Assembly: GCF_026210795.1 (NCBI RefSeq)
Contig: NC_089431.1
Span: 3,348,001-3,412,000, forward strand
DNA: 64,000 bases
Direction of reading: 5' to 3'
From: Rhizophagus irregularis
Lineage: Eukaryota; Glomeromycota; Glomeromycetes; Glomerales; Glomeraceae
Shown: positions 22,758-33,865 of the stretch, piece after piece
Layout of the letters: each line of letters starts with the position of its first letter
Position numbering within the stretch: the first letter of the stretch is position 1
Notes under the pieces: model-generated
What the model was told of the DNA's origin: nothing
Seen by the model: the letters and a program-made list of their open reading frames with translations, nothing else
Databases searched by the model: none
Translations under genes and position numbers: made by a program

Positions 22758-24029
22758 TTAAAAGGGATAATGTATATTGTCTAATTTATCCTTTACTTCT
22801 TTGATTCCATTATCTAATGCTTTTTCATACCAATAAATTGCTTTATCTTTATCTTTATTGGTTCCAAAACCATAATTATAACAATCTCCTACATAATTTT
22901 GTGCTACTGCAAATTCACTTTCAGCTGATTTTAAATACCATTCAAATGATTTTGTTATATTTTTATCTGTTCCTACTTCATTTGCATAACAAAACCCCAA
23001 GTTATATTGTCCATTAGGATATCCTGCAGTTGCTGATTTAAGGATCCATTCAAATGCTTTTATTTCGTTTTTATCTGTTCCTTTACCATGTCGATAATAA
23101 ATTCCCAAATTATTTTGTGCCATTTCATTTTCAGCTTCAGCTGATTTCAAATACCATTCAAATGCTTTATTGTCATCTTTAGCCGTTCCTATACCATTTT
23201 CATAGCAAACACCTAAATTATATTGTCCATTAGCGCATCCTGCAATAGCAGATTTTGTATACCATTCAAATGCTTTTTTTTCATTTCTATCTGTTCCTTT
23301 ACCATATTTATAAAAATTTCCCATATTATTTTGTGCAGTTGAGTTATTTTCTATTGCAAGTTTTAAAATTCTTTTAAATTCTCTTTCATTTTTGTTCAGA
23401 ATGATTTTAAAATATTTATTTTCAGACTTTAAAAACCATTTAAGTGCTTTTTTTTTATCCTTTCTTACTCCTTTTCCATCCATATAACAAATTGCTAAAT
23501 TATATTGTGCTTCTAAATCACCCTTTTTAGCTAACTTTAAGCTAATTGCTAATTTGTTTTGTTTATAATTGATATCTAAAATAATATCTTTATAATAAAA
23601 TAATGATAATAAATATTTTCCAATAATTATATTTTTATTTCTTAATGAAACAAATGAATAATCGAAATCTTTAGTCAAACATAATTTATTAAAATCTTCA
23701 TTATAAGAAGAATCATTTTCAATTTCATTATTAATAGATAAAAAATATAAATTCAATGCTTTTTCTTTATCTATATCACAACCAATACCAAGTTGATAAA
23801 AAAATCCTATAAAACTTGTGAACCAAAATTTACTTTCTTTATGATTTTCCATTATCTTAAGAACTTTTTCAGAATTTTTGTTGTTACTTTCAAGAATATA
23901 TTTTATCCATTCATTTGAACTTTTTTCAAAATTATTAAAATCATTTGTTTCAATAATTTTATAATATAAGTTTTTTAAAAAAATTTTTAAAAAATACTCG
24001 TCATCTCTAAAATTATTAATATTCTTCAT
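22758..24029 (-). CDS. Sel1-repeat protein, 423 aa
   Basis: Start chosen at 24029 (MKNINNFRDDEYFLKIF), which aligns with the paralogues; an upstream ATG at 24083 would add 18 unrelated residues. Residues 1-165 form the family's own N-terminal domain (EWIKYILESNNKNSEKVLKI, SKFWFTSFIGFFYQLGIG, NIIIGKYLLSLFYYKD). About seven Sel1 repeats of 36 residues follow (pattern AQNNLG-Y-G-GTDKNE-KAFEWYLKSA), ending YWYEKALDNGIKEVKDKLDN. Sel1 repeats are TPR-like alpha-helical hairpins that bind proteins, and scaffolding is the usual role. No signal peptide or membrane segment, so probably cytosolic. Partner and process unknown. Confidence 0.88.
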   Translation of the reverse strand: MKNINNFRDDEYFLKIFLKNLYYKIIETNDFNNFEKSSNEWIKYILESNNKNSEKVLKIMENHKESKFWFTSFIGFFYQLGIGCDIDKEKALNLYFLSINNEIENDSSYNEDFNKLCLTKDFDYSFVSLRNKNIIIGKYLLSLFYYKDIILDINYKQNKLAISLKLAKKGDLEAQYNLAICYMDGKGVRKDKKKALKWFLKSENKYFKIILNKNEREFKRILKLAIENNSTAQNNMGNFYKYGKGTDRNEKKAFEWYTKSAIAGCANGQYNLGVCYENGIGTAKDDNKAFEWYLKSAEAENEMAQNNLGIYYRHGKGTDKNEIKAFEWILKSATAGYPNGQYNLGFCYANEVGTDKNITKSFEWYLKSAESEFAVAQNYVGDCYNYGFGTNKDKDKAIYWYEKALDNGIKEVKDKLDNIHYPF

Positions 24030-24689
24030 TTTATTGTTTTTTTTTTGAAAAGAAATATGTAAAAAAAAGAAAACTCGTTGCATACTGTATAATTCATTAT
24101 TTTATTTAAATTAGTTTAGCGATCAACATGGCTACGCTCGTATTTGGATATTACGTATAACGTATTACGAAAAGTATTTATTTACGAGAGCCAAAAGAAA
24201 AGATCACATGATTGTTTCTGTGACATCAACGGCATTATGACTGGTGCAAAAATATCATTCTTAATAGATATGCAGGAGAATCTTGATATGCATAATATAT
24301 TTTACAGTAAAGTCTATCAAGAATAATACCTCATGTCTATCAAGAATGATACTTTTGCGACTTTGGTTACTATCGATGCTAATTTACGTAACACATTTTA
24401 AAAATAAATATATATATAAAATAACAACTATTTTAATAGACGATTAATCATTCCATTGGCAACCTTTCTCTTAAACGCGAACGATATAATCTTTTCAAGT
24501 CCGAAAACTACTTTAAGAGATGGTGCTTACACGTGTCATCTTGGGAATCGTTGTTAATTTTAACATATTATAAAAGTCTGACTCCATTTAATAAAATTTT
24601 TTAAATAATAGCCCTGTTCTAACTTTGTTTAAATATATTGATAATAATGATAATTTACAGTAAAGAAACAAGTTATATTTATGAAGAAT
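24030..24689. promoter_or_regulatory. duplicated spacer and promoter between Sel1 genes
   Basis: Contains the same upstream block as its neighbours, including TGACATCA at 24221-24228, 192 bp before the start codon. Further out are ATTGGCAACC and GATATAATCTTTTCAAGTCC, shared with the other spacers. No gene. Confidence 0.6.
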
Positions 24690-26159
24690 TTATGAAAATA
24701 TATCTAGTAATTTATCCTTTGCTTCTTTGATTCCATTATCTAATGCTTTTTTATACCAATAAATTGCTTTATCTTTATCTTTATTGGTTCCAATACCATA
24801 ATCATAACAATCTCCTATATAATTTTGTGCTACTGCAAATTCACTTTCAGCTGATTTTAAATACCATTCAAATGATTTCGTTATATTTTTATCTGTTCCT
24901 ACTCCATTTGCATAACAAAACCCTAAGTTACATTGTCCGTTAGGACATCCTGCAATAGCAGATTTTGTATACCATTCAAATGCTTTTTTGTTATCTTTAG
25001 CCGTTCCTATACCATTTTCATAGAAAAAACCTAAATTACATTGTCCATTAGCGCATCCTGCAATAGAAGATTTTGTATACCATTCAAATGCTTTTTTGTT
25101 ATCTTTAGCCGTTCCAATACCATTTGCATAGCAAAAACCTAAATTACATTGTCCATTAGCGCATCCTGCAATAGAAGATTTTGTATACCATTCAAATGCT
25201 TTTTTGTTATCTTTAGCCGTTCCTATACCATTTGCATAGCAAAAACCTAAATTACATTGTCCATTAGCGCATCCTGCAATAGCAGATTTTGTATACCATT
25301 CAAATGTTTTTTTGTTATCTTTAGCCGTTCCAATACCATTTTCATAGCAAAAACCTAAATTACATTGTCCATTAGCGCATCCTGCAATAGCAGATTTTGT
25401 ATACCATTCAAATGCTTTTTTTTCATTTTTATCTGTTCCTTTACCATACTTATAAAAGGTTCCCATATTATTTTGTGCAGTTGAATCATTTTCTATTGCA
25501 AGTTTTAAAGTTCTTTTAAATTCTCTTTCATTTTTGTTCAGAATGATTTTAAAATATTTATTTTCAGACTTTAAAAACCATTTAAGTGCCTTTTTTTTAT
25601 CTTTTCTTATTCCTTTTCCATCCATATAACAAATTGCTAAATTATATTGTGCTTCTAAATCACCCTTTTTAGCTAACTTTAGGCTCATTGCTAATTTGTT
25701 TTGTTTATAATTGATATCTAAAATAATATCTTTATAATAAAATAATGATAATAAATATTTTCCAATAATTATATTTTTATTTCTTAATGAAACAAATGAA
25801 TAATCGAAATCATTAATTATACATAATTTGTCAAAATCTTCATTAAAAGAAGAATCATTTTCAATTTCATTATTAATAGATAAAAAATATAAATTCATTG
25901 CCTTTTCTTTATCTATATCACAACCAATACCAAGTTGATAAAAAAATCCTATAAAACTTGTGAACCAAAACTTACTTTCTTTATGATTTTCCATTATCTT
26001 GAGAACTTTTTCAGGATTTTTGTTGTTACTTTCAAGAATATATTTTATCCATTCATTTGAACTTATTTCAAAATTATTAAAATCATTTGTTATAATAATT
26101 TTATAATAAAAATCCTTTAAAAAATTTTTTAAAAAATTCTCATCATCTTTATTCATCAT
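24690..26159 (-). CDS. Sel1-repeat protein, 489 aa, with near-identical internal repeats
   Basis: Same N-terminal domain as its neighbours (SKFWFTSFIGFFYQLGIG), then about nine Sel1 repeats. Five successive 36-residue units (encoded between about 24950 and 25420) are almost identical in protein and in DNA (CANGQCNLGFCYANGIGTA, KDNKKAFEWYTKSSIAG), differing by a few bases. This indicates very recent amplification or gene conversion of a 108-bp unit. The C-terminus (AIYWYKKALDNGIKEAKDKL) is the family ending. No signal peptide or membrane segment. The start has two Met codons in a row; the first is used here. Confidence 0.9.
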   Translation of the reverse strand: MMNKDDENFLKNFLKDFYYKIIITNDFNNFEISSNEWIKYILESNNKNPEKVLKIMENHKESKFWFTSFIGFFYQLGIGCDIDKEKAMNLYFLSINNEIENDSSFNEDFDKLCIINDFDYSFVSLRNKNIIIGKYLLSLFYYKDIILDINYKQNKLAMSLKLAKKGDLEAQYNLAICYMDGKGIRKDKKKALKWFLKSENKYFKIILNKNEREFKRTLKLAIENDSTAQNNMGTFYKYGKGTDKNEKKAFEWYTKSAIAGCANGQCNLGFCYENGIGTAKDNKKTFEWYTKSAIAGCANGQCNLGFCYANGIGTAKDNKKAFEWYTKSSIAGCANGQCNLGFCYANGIGTAKDNKKAFEWYTKSSIAGCANGQCNLGFFYENGIGTAKDNKKAFEWYTKSAIAGCPNGQCNLGFCYANGVGTDKNITKSFEWYLKSAESEFAVAQNYIGDCYDYGIGTNKDKDKAIYWYKKALDNGIKEAKDKLLDIFS

Positions 26160-26730
26160 TTTAATGTTTTTTTTTTTATTTTTTTTTATTTTTTTTTTAA
26201 AAAAAAGAAATATGGAAAAAAAGAAAACTCGTCGTATACTGTATAATTCATTATTTTATTTAAATTAGTTTAGCGATCAACATGGCTACGCTCGTATTTG
26301 GATATTACGTATAACGTATTACGAAAAATATTTATAACTTTGGTAGGCATTTATAGTTAGTTAACTCATCCAAATGCTGGTCACTATCGATGCTAACTAA
26401 TTTACGTAACACGTCTAAAAAATAAATATATATATAATTTTTTTACATTCAATAAGATAACACTCTTTAATAATTCTATTGGCAACGTTTCTCTTAGAAG
26501 CAAACGACATAATCTTTCAAGTCTGAAAAGATGAAGCTTATACGACGTCTTGGGACATTGTTGTTAATTTCTTAAATAATAATCTTTTCTAATTTTAAAA
26601 AGAAATAGCTTAAACTTATTTATTGTAATTTAAAAGAAAAAACTTAAAATATATGTAAAGAATTTACAAAATTACAAAATTACATCAAGTAATTTAGTGA
26701 ATACCTAATAAAATATCATTAATATATTCT
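26160..26730. promoter_or_regulatory. duplicated spacer upstream of the 24690-26159 Sel1 gene
   Basis: 26190-26335 is nearly identical to 24050-24180, including ATGGCTACGCTCGTATTTGG. The TGACATCA block is missing here, probably lost by deletion. 26390-26530 shares the TTGGCAAC and TAATCTTTCAAGTC blocks. No gene. Confidence 0.55.
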
Positions 26731-27000
26731 TTGCTTCTTTGATTTCATTATCTAATGCTTCATTATACCAATAAATTGCTTTGTCATTATAAGTTCCATT
26801 ACTTTAATAATAACAATCCTCCTATATAATCTTGTGACAGATGATTTCAAATACCATTCAAATGGTTTTTTTTTCATTTTATACTGTTCCTTTACCATGC
26901 TGATAACAATCCCATAAATTATTTTGTGCCATTATATTTTAATTCTCAATTGATTTCAAATATCATTCAAATGCTTTTTTTCTCTGTTCCCTTACCATAT
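26731..27000 (-). pseudogene. frame-broken 3' Sel1 repeats of the 27001-28641 gene
   Basis: About two to three Sel1 repeats can be read on the minus strand in mixed frames (AQNNLWDCYQHGKGT) with stops, ending in a degenerate copy of the usual C-terminal hairpin near 26740. They continue directly from the annotated gene, whose frame is lost at about 27020 by a one-base loss in the CAAAACAATTTGGG stretch. Confidence 0.65.
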
Positions 27001-28641
27001 TTACAATAAATGCCCAAATTGTTTTGTTATATCTCCATTTTCTGCTGATTTCAAATACCATTCAAATGCTTTTGTTTCATTTTTATCTGTTCCAATACCA
27101 TTTGCGTAACAATATCCTAAATTACATTGTGCATAACTGCATCCTGCAATGGCTGATTTTAAATACCATTCAAATGCTTTTGTTTCATTTTTATCTATTC
27201 CTTTACCATGCTGGTAACAATCCCCTAAATTATTTTGGGCCATTATGTTTCCATTTTCTACTGATTTTAAATACCATTCAAATGCCTTTGTTTCATTTTT
27301 TTCTGTTCCTATACCATTTGCATAACAAAATCCTAAATTGCGTTGTCCTTCAGGACATTCTGCATTAGCTGATTCAAAGTACCATTCAAACGCTTTTATT
27401 TCATCTTTATCTGTTCCTTTACCATACTGATAACAATCTCCTAAATTATTTTGTGCCGTCTCATTTCCATTCTCAGCTGATTCTGAATACCATTCAAATG
27501 CTTTTATTTCATCTTGATCTGTTCCTATACCATTTTCATAACAATATCCTAAATTACATTGTCCTTCAATACTTCCACCCTCGGCTGATTCTAAGTACCA
27601 TTCAAATGCCTTTGTTTCATCTTTATCTATTCCAATACCATTTTCATAACAATATCCTAAATAACATTGTCCTTCAACATTTCCACCATCAGCTGATTTC
27701 AAGTACCATTCAAATGCTTCTATTTCATTTTTCTCTGTTCCTATACCATTTTCATAACAATATCCTAAATTACATTGTCCTTCAACATTTCCACCATCAG
27801 CTGATTTCAAGTACCATTCATATGCTTTTTTTTCATTTTTATATACTCCTTTACCATTCTCATAACAATATCCAATATAATTTTGTGCTAACGGGTTATT
27901 TGCTATTGCAAGCTTTAAATCCCTTTCAAACTCTTCCTTTTCATGTTTATTTAGTATGTCTAGATATTTACTTTGTTCAGATTTTAAAAGCCAATCGAAG
28001 GCTCTTTTTTCATTCTTTTGTATTCCCAATCCATCCATATAACAAATCGCTAAATTATATTGTGCATCCGAATTACCTTCTTTAGCTAGTTTTAAAAGCT
28101 TTATTGATTCATTTTGATTACTATTTTCTGTACGATGATTATAATTAAAGCCTTCTATATCTAAAATAATATCTTTATAATAGAATAATGATAATAAATA
28201 TTTCCCAATGATTATATTCTTATTTTTTAACGAGTTAAATGAATTAATATTTACTTCAATTAAATGTAATTTATTAAATTCTTCATTTAAATTATTTTTT
28301 TCAATTTCGATATTAATAGTCAATAGATATAATTCTAGCGCTTTTTTTTTATCTAAATAATTTCCAATACCAAATTGATAAAAAATTCCTATAATACTTG
28401 TAAACCAAAATTTACTTTTTTTATGATTTTCCATTAATTCAAGAATTTTTTTTGAATCTTTATTATTTATTTCAAGATAATTTATTATCCATTCACTGAA
28501 AATATCTTCAAAATTATTAAAATCTTTCATTTCAATAATTTTACGATAAAAATCTTTTATAATATTTTTTAAAAAATCTTTATCATCTTTGGATAAATTA
28601 GTATTCATGTTGGTATTATTATCTAACAAATTTGACGACAT
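27001..28641 (-). CDS. Sel1-repeat protein, 546 aa, C-terminally truncated
   Basis: Starts MSSNLLDNNTNMNTNLSKDD at 28641, close to the start of the plus-strand paralogue at 49086. Residues 1-190 are the family N-terminal domain (FWFTSIIGIFYQFGIGNYLD, NIIIGKYLLSLFYYKDIILD). Ten or so Sel1 repeats follow (GQCNLGYCYENGIGTEKNE, KAFEWYLKSADGGNVE). The frame ends GDITKQFGHLL, where a one-base shift relative to the repeat pattern creates TAA; decayed repeats continue beyond. The ORF is long and intact otherwise, so a truncated protein may still be made. Its repeats (GGNVEGQC type) are closer to the 49-kb and 55-kb genes than to its immediate neighbours. Confidence 0.85.
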   Translation of the reverse strand: MSSNLLDNNTNMNTNLSKDDKDFLKNIIKDFYRKIIEMKDFNNFEDIFSEWIINYLEINNKDSKKILELMENHKKSKFWFTSIIGIFYQFGIGNYLDKKKALELYLLTINIEIEKNNLNEEFNKLHLIEVNINSFNSLKNKNIIIGKYLLSLFYYKDIILDIEGFNYNHRTENSNQNESIKLLKLAKEGNSDAQYNLAICYMDGLGIQKNEKRAFDWLLKSEQSKYLDILNKHEKEEFERDLKLAIANNPLAQNYIGYCYENGKGVYKNEKKAYEWYLKSADGGNVEGQCNLGYCYENGIGTEKNEIEAFEWYLKSADGGNVEGQCYLGYCYENGIGIDKDETKAFEWYLESAEGGSIEGQCNLGYCYENGIGTDQDEIKAFEWYSESAENGNETAQNNLGDCYQYGKGTDKDEIKAFEWYFESANAECPEGQRNLGFCYANGIGTEKNETKAFEWYLKSVENGNIMAQNNLGDCYQHGKGIDKNETKAFEWYLKSAIAGCSYAQCNLGYCYANGIGTDKNETKAFEWYLKSAENGDITKQFGHLL

Positions 28642-31288
28642 TAGTATTTTAAAAAAAAAAAAAAAAATTTTTTTTTTTTTTTATTGATTTAAAGTTCTTA
28701 AAACGAATTACAGTACATAAAGAAAGTTCTAAACTTTTGAAACTTTGAGGATTGGTTAGTACAACATTTGTGCCACCTCCTTATTTTTAAAACCTCAGCA
28801 TGCTGTATTGCTGTAATATCCTTTTAAAACTGATCTGCATTCACGAGCTTTTAATTCAATTTTTCCTAACAGGATTTCCGAAAAGTAATTTTGGCTTGCG
28901 TTTGGGTAAAAAAATTTTACTATTGTAAAATTCCGGCTGACATTAATTAAAATGCGTAGATCTAAAAATATATCTGAAAGAATGCATCGACTATCTTTTT
29001 CTATATTAATTCTTATGTACCTGCTGTGATCAAAATAAATACATCATCGCTTCCATTTATTGAGAAGTTGTTTGGAAATTTGAATGATGAATTCACGTGA
29101 AAATGTACAAAATAAAGACATGAACAATGATAATGTTTTCCTATAAATATACATTAAATATGATATATATCTTGGCATCCAATTATTTAACCAAACAAGT
29201 TATACTCAATTAAAAGCTCTATTTGAGTAGAATCTAATATTAGCTAAGTTATTAATTTTTTTTTTTGTAAATTGTCAGGTGAAATTATACCAAAATAAAG
29301 ATGATTCTAATGACATTAAAATAAAAATTATTATTGATAAGGAGTTAAAAAGGTCCCATACTCTCAGCACCTTTCAGATTTTTGAATAATAAAATTTGTC
29401 TAACTATAAAATAAATAATGATAAAATTTTGTTGTTACTTAAAATTCTTTAAATTATGATATAAAATAAATAAACAAATAAAGTCATACCAAATTTTGCT
29501 AAACTTTTACAATTTTTTTTTTGAAACTTTACTATCCGCATGATGATCATTGAAATTGGAGGTTGTGAAACAAATATCACGTTTTTCAAAGTTAGAAAGT
29601 ATTGATACAATAAAAACAATAAAACGTAAATTCTTAATTCTGAAGAGAGATTGTCCGTAAATTGTTCGTTATTTGCCTTAATTCTTACAAATGAAATTTT
29701 GTGTGCAACCAAGTAACTTTTCGACGACTTGAACGTAACTTACGTTGGGTCATCTTGTCTCATTCGTAAAATAAGCCTCTCTTCTACAATTAACGGTGAT
29801 TTGTTAACTAAAAGAAGAAAGGAATATTACAAAACGATTTTAAGTAATAACATACTAGAAACAGTATATACGTTCATAACTAATTAAAAACGTGAGAAGA
29901 AAAGTAAAGGTAATAAAAATGTGCCATGTCATTATTTCGCATATATCAACAAATGGATTAATTAAAATTACCTATTATAATCAAATTAATGGGCCATATG
30001 AAAGAACCATTATTTCATATGATACCTTTACACAATTGGGTATTTGATGAATTACACGATTTTTGCGAATAACTTGCTTCGCAGTGCGATTTTACATTGC
30101 TTCTTCTGATTTGGATAAAGAGATTTTTCCTATAAACTAAATGAAAATAAGTAAAGGTAATAAATATTAACCAATGGCTTATATACCTGTGAAATTCTTA
30201 CGTTTTATCATAAGAATACGCAATATTACAGTATATTTCAATTTAACTCCTATCCACTTCACTTACAAGATAATTCCAAGGTCCTTTGATAATTATAGGT
30301 TATTGCTCATTTTTAAACGCTTTATGTTTTTTAAATGTTTTACGCGCTTATTCAGTTTTTTATATGAGGTGAAGCAATTATATGTAGTCGGATTCTTAAA
30401 TTTATATTAATATTTAATGAATTGGATGGGAAGATAACTTATACATACCGAAATAAATGTGCCGTTTTACTGGTACTTAGTCCAAATTTATCAATTAATA
30501 TCTAATTTTATCTTATTCATTATGAATAAATAAATTTTTAAATTTAAAAAAGATGTGACTAACTTCTTTCCTGATTTTTTTTTCATTCAAAGCATTCAAG
30601 TCTAAAAATTAAATTTATTCGGTGCTTGATTTCGTTCCGGGCATTTATTAAGGTAAGACCTGATATCCATTCAAAATAGTATTTGATGATCGTACAGTAT
30701 ATTCTTTTGTATACCCTAGCGATCAAGCTTATGACCGGATTATTGATGATGATGAAATAGTAGTGATGCTAAAAAAGATTATCATTCGTAGAATGAACGA
30801 ACATTGTAATAAAGGATGAGAATAATGAGAATACAAGAGGAGTAGGAGTAATTTCAGTAACGATACATTAACAGAAACATCAAATATGAATATTAGTAAT
30901 CTATATCATAAAGCTTCTTGTATAATATTGTATAAAATTTTTTATAATATAGTGATATACAGTCTACTCGTTTTATAGCGAAGTTGGTGGTTTGGTCGGT
31001 CAGGCCTTCGTTATAAGAAAATTCGTTAACATGATATGAAAATCTGGAAATTTGGTACAGTATATTGTGGTAAATTGTACAATATTTATATTACATCTAC
31101 CTATTTATTAATTAACGTTACTGTGTTAAATTTTGGATCCCCTTCACCATAATAAAAGCTATTCGCAGTACCCTTCCTAATCTTTTCCCTATTGAGCTCA
31201 CGAATTTCACATCTCACTGTTTCAAACGTATAATTCAAAGAATCCTCCTTCTCTTTATTCAAATCCCAATTTCTTCAAGGATGATGAC
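28642..31288. other. gene-poor AT-rich region
   Basis: A and T runs at 28650-28682 sit just upstream of the Sel1 start. A possible pogo-type left end (TACAGTCTACTCGTTTTATAG) is at 30958, without a recognised partner. No coding frame with support was found. Confidence 0.45.
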
Positions 31289-31462
31289 CCTGCAAAAAAA
31301 GTCGATCCGTTTTTATATTCCATCTTTTTTCCGTAATTTCCGGAATTAATAACCTTATATTATGAAATTTATCGAATTATTTACATTTTCCGTGAATAGA
31401 TCCGGGAAAGGCTCATTTTTACGGAGTTTTTACAGAAATAACGGATAAAATTTTTTATAGGG
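31289..31462. mobile_element. short CCCTRTAAAAA-family TIR element (174 bp)
   Basis: Left end CCCTGCAAAAAAAGTCGATCCG, right end CGGATAAAATTTTTTATAGGG, an inverted pair. It is flanked by TGA on both sides, a 3-bp target duplication. The interior closely matches the element at 54155-54339 (TTCCATCTTTTTTCCGTAA, TTTTCCGTGAAT). Confidence 0.7.
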
Positions 31463-32773
31463 TGAGTTGGACAATGGACTAGAATTTCCGGATGAAGGGC
31501 TTACATGTGATCGGTTCAATTCATTCTGTTGATCCAAATTCCTGTTGTCTTTGGGTGGACAATTGCGTAACGTTAGACAATTTCATTTCGGAGTGCTTTG
31601 ATATAGGTGATATAGGTATTGAATTCAGATTTCATTCTCGAAATCTGAAATTATTAATGTAGGCTCCACCGATAGCATTAAGTTTTGTGGTTATGTTATT
31701 AATTATTGTTAAAATTTTCTGCGTCTCCAGAGTAACCAGCATTACGTTAATTAATTTTTTTGATTTCTGCAATAAGCTGAGTTCCGCAGGAGTTCATTGG
31801 CGATTTTATTATGTCCAAAAAAGCTTGTTGGAAAATTTTTTCTGATAGCATAAATCAAGAAATATGCACCAAAAAGAATTAAAAATAGAAATCGATGTGT
31901 AAGGCGTTGTTTGCAACATGAGTGCAGACATAATTTCAGTGTGAAAAAAATACCAGTTAGATTAAAAATCAAGTCAGTTTTGCGTTGTTTTTTATTTAAC
32001 TTTATGAATCAAATTATTGATTTTTTTTATAGTGAGGAGTTTGCTTGTCAAGACAGTTCTGTGATTCTTTATATATACGCTTCCATGCCAAGGAATTTGT
32101 ATTTACTCATCGTATATATATCGAATGTAGATCTGGAAAAATGATATCATGTCCATATCCCTTATTTCTGAAAAAAGAAATGTTAAGATCTAGACTTGGT
32201 GCCTGTACCTAAAGACGAAAAAAGTTAGCGCATTCCCGTAGCCCCATATCCTCACACGGTAACTGTTCAAACAATGAATAATATTTATCGTAAATGCTTT
32301 GGCTTCACAAGAGAAAAGTTTTATTGGTAAATATTTTATTAAAATAATCGTTTGACAGCTTTTCTATCCTTAAGTACAGGATGTATGTTTAAGCAAACCT
32401 ACATGAATAAACTACATTATAAAGTCATTCCCATTCCTATTCACTTATTTCATTTGTGTCTGAAGAAAGAGAACTAGAATATCTCAGTAAATCGTTTATG
32501 TGAGTATAGTGTATCGATAAAGACGGTAGATTTTTTTTTCTGGCTCTTTTGTATATACACGAAAGGTCTTTCCTTCGTTTGTGGCGCAGTTCAGAGTAGG
32601 AAAACTTCGATGATAAAAAAATTTCAGATTCTACTAGGACCCTGAATACGATTATATCACGCTATTTATTTTATATCACCTTCGTTTGTACGGATTGAAT
32701 TTTTAGTACTATTTAACATAAGTGTAACATTGTACGGATTCAAGGTTTTTGTACTGATTAACTTAGTAGTATC
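31463..32773. other. intergenic, no gene seen
   Basis: Slightly more mixed base composition at 31480-31740 but no open frame with recognisable content. Confidence 0.4.
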
Positions 32774-33218
32774 TAAACTTGGGTGCCGAAACTTTTCGGC
32801 TATATGCCGAAATCCCAAATTGTTGCCGAAATCCCAAATCGTTGCTGAAATCCCAAATTACTATTGGTCAAATTGTCATATGATGTTACACAAATCCAAA
32901 AAAAGGAAATTTTGTTCCCACACCATTCTTTATTAACTAAAAGACAAGAATATAAAGACTTCTTATCATGTTCAAATATATTAAATATCAAAATTGAAAA
33001 TGGTCACACAAATTTCCAAAAAAGGAATTTTCTTTGCAGATCATTTCAGTCTGACCGAAAATAATTTGGGATTTCGGCAACAATTTGGGATTTCGGCAAC
33101 GATTTGGGATTTCGGCAATAATTTGGGATTTCGACAATAGTTTGGGATTTGGGATTTCGTTCGGCATATGTCAAATCCCAAATATATTTCGGCATATGTA
33201 GGTTTCGGCACCCAAGTA
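32774..33218. mobile_element. Mutator-like TIR element (445 bp) carrying an F-box-like fragment
   Basis: Ends CTTGGGTGCCGAAAC (left) and GTTTCGGCACCCAAG (right) are inverted copies. The 10-bp sequence TAGTAGTATC is present exactly on both flanks (32764-32773 and 33219-33228), the target-duplication length of Mutator-like elements. Next to each TIR are tandem, oppositely oriented copies of a ~19-bp unit containing TTTGGGATTTCGGCAA. The core reads on the minus strand, around 32920-33000, IFNIFEHDKKSLYSCLLVNK followed by EWCGN, which matches the F-box start of the many Rhizophagus-type F-box proteins. The fragment has no start or stop context and is taken as captured host sequence. Confidence 0.75.
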
Positions 33219-33228
33219 TAGTAGTATC

Positions 33229-33865
33229 ACAATGACTTCTTCATAGTGTATTCAGGGGCTCTATTCTACTCGTCGGATTCATAAGAATAATTTTCGCAAA
33301 ATTAGCGCAAAATTGGCCTTCTGGAAATAAAATCATCAGGAGACACAAATTTTATACCCATATATGTGTATACCCCTATTTCTACTCCCACGATTTGCAA
33401 AAAAATTCTTAGGAGAATAAAGTGGCGTGTAGTTACACTGAAATTATTTTCTTACTGTTCTAGTACAGTCCGACGATCTTTTTTAGTGCAGTCATGCGAA
33501 TTTCGGATTCAGTTACTTACCAGTCCGAGATAGCCATGTTGAGTCTTAGTTTTGATTGTATTTTTTATAAAAATACATTTCTAATCATTTTATTTAACAT
33601 CCATATTTGAATAAAATCATTCTACTACAAGGTAATTATTCATTTAATAAATCATATAAAATGTGAAATTCATTCATCTGACATATGATAACGGGTAGAA
33701 CTTGTAAGGTTCCAAATTCATATGCTGCACTAAAAATTGATATTACTGCACCCAAAAGGATCATCAGACACTTTGTAAGAAAATATATATATACAGGTCC
33801 TGTTCTTTGCAGCTAGCCTACTAACACAACTCTTTACTCCACACTCTAATTCTGTTTTATTCAAC
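33229..33865. promoter_or_regulatory. upstream region of the secreted-protein gene
   Basis: A TATA-like stretch (AAATATATATATACAGG, 33781-33797) lies about 75 bp before the start codon, followed by an unusually C-rich leader (CTAGCCTACTAACACAACTC). Nothing else recognised. Confidence 0.4.

Noticed and set aside
27024-28085. Plus-strand open frames opposite Sel1 genes (also 22817, 24743, 49759, 56273)
   Set aside because: Antisense shadows: the Sel1 repeat codons leave the other strand open with repetitive Leu/Phe/His content in every copy.
32785-33180. Short regularly spaced repeats that could suggest a CRISPR array
   Set aside because: Eukaryotic DNA; the units are adjacent without unique spacers and inverted about a centre, which fits subterminal repeats of a TIR element.
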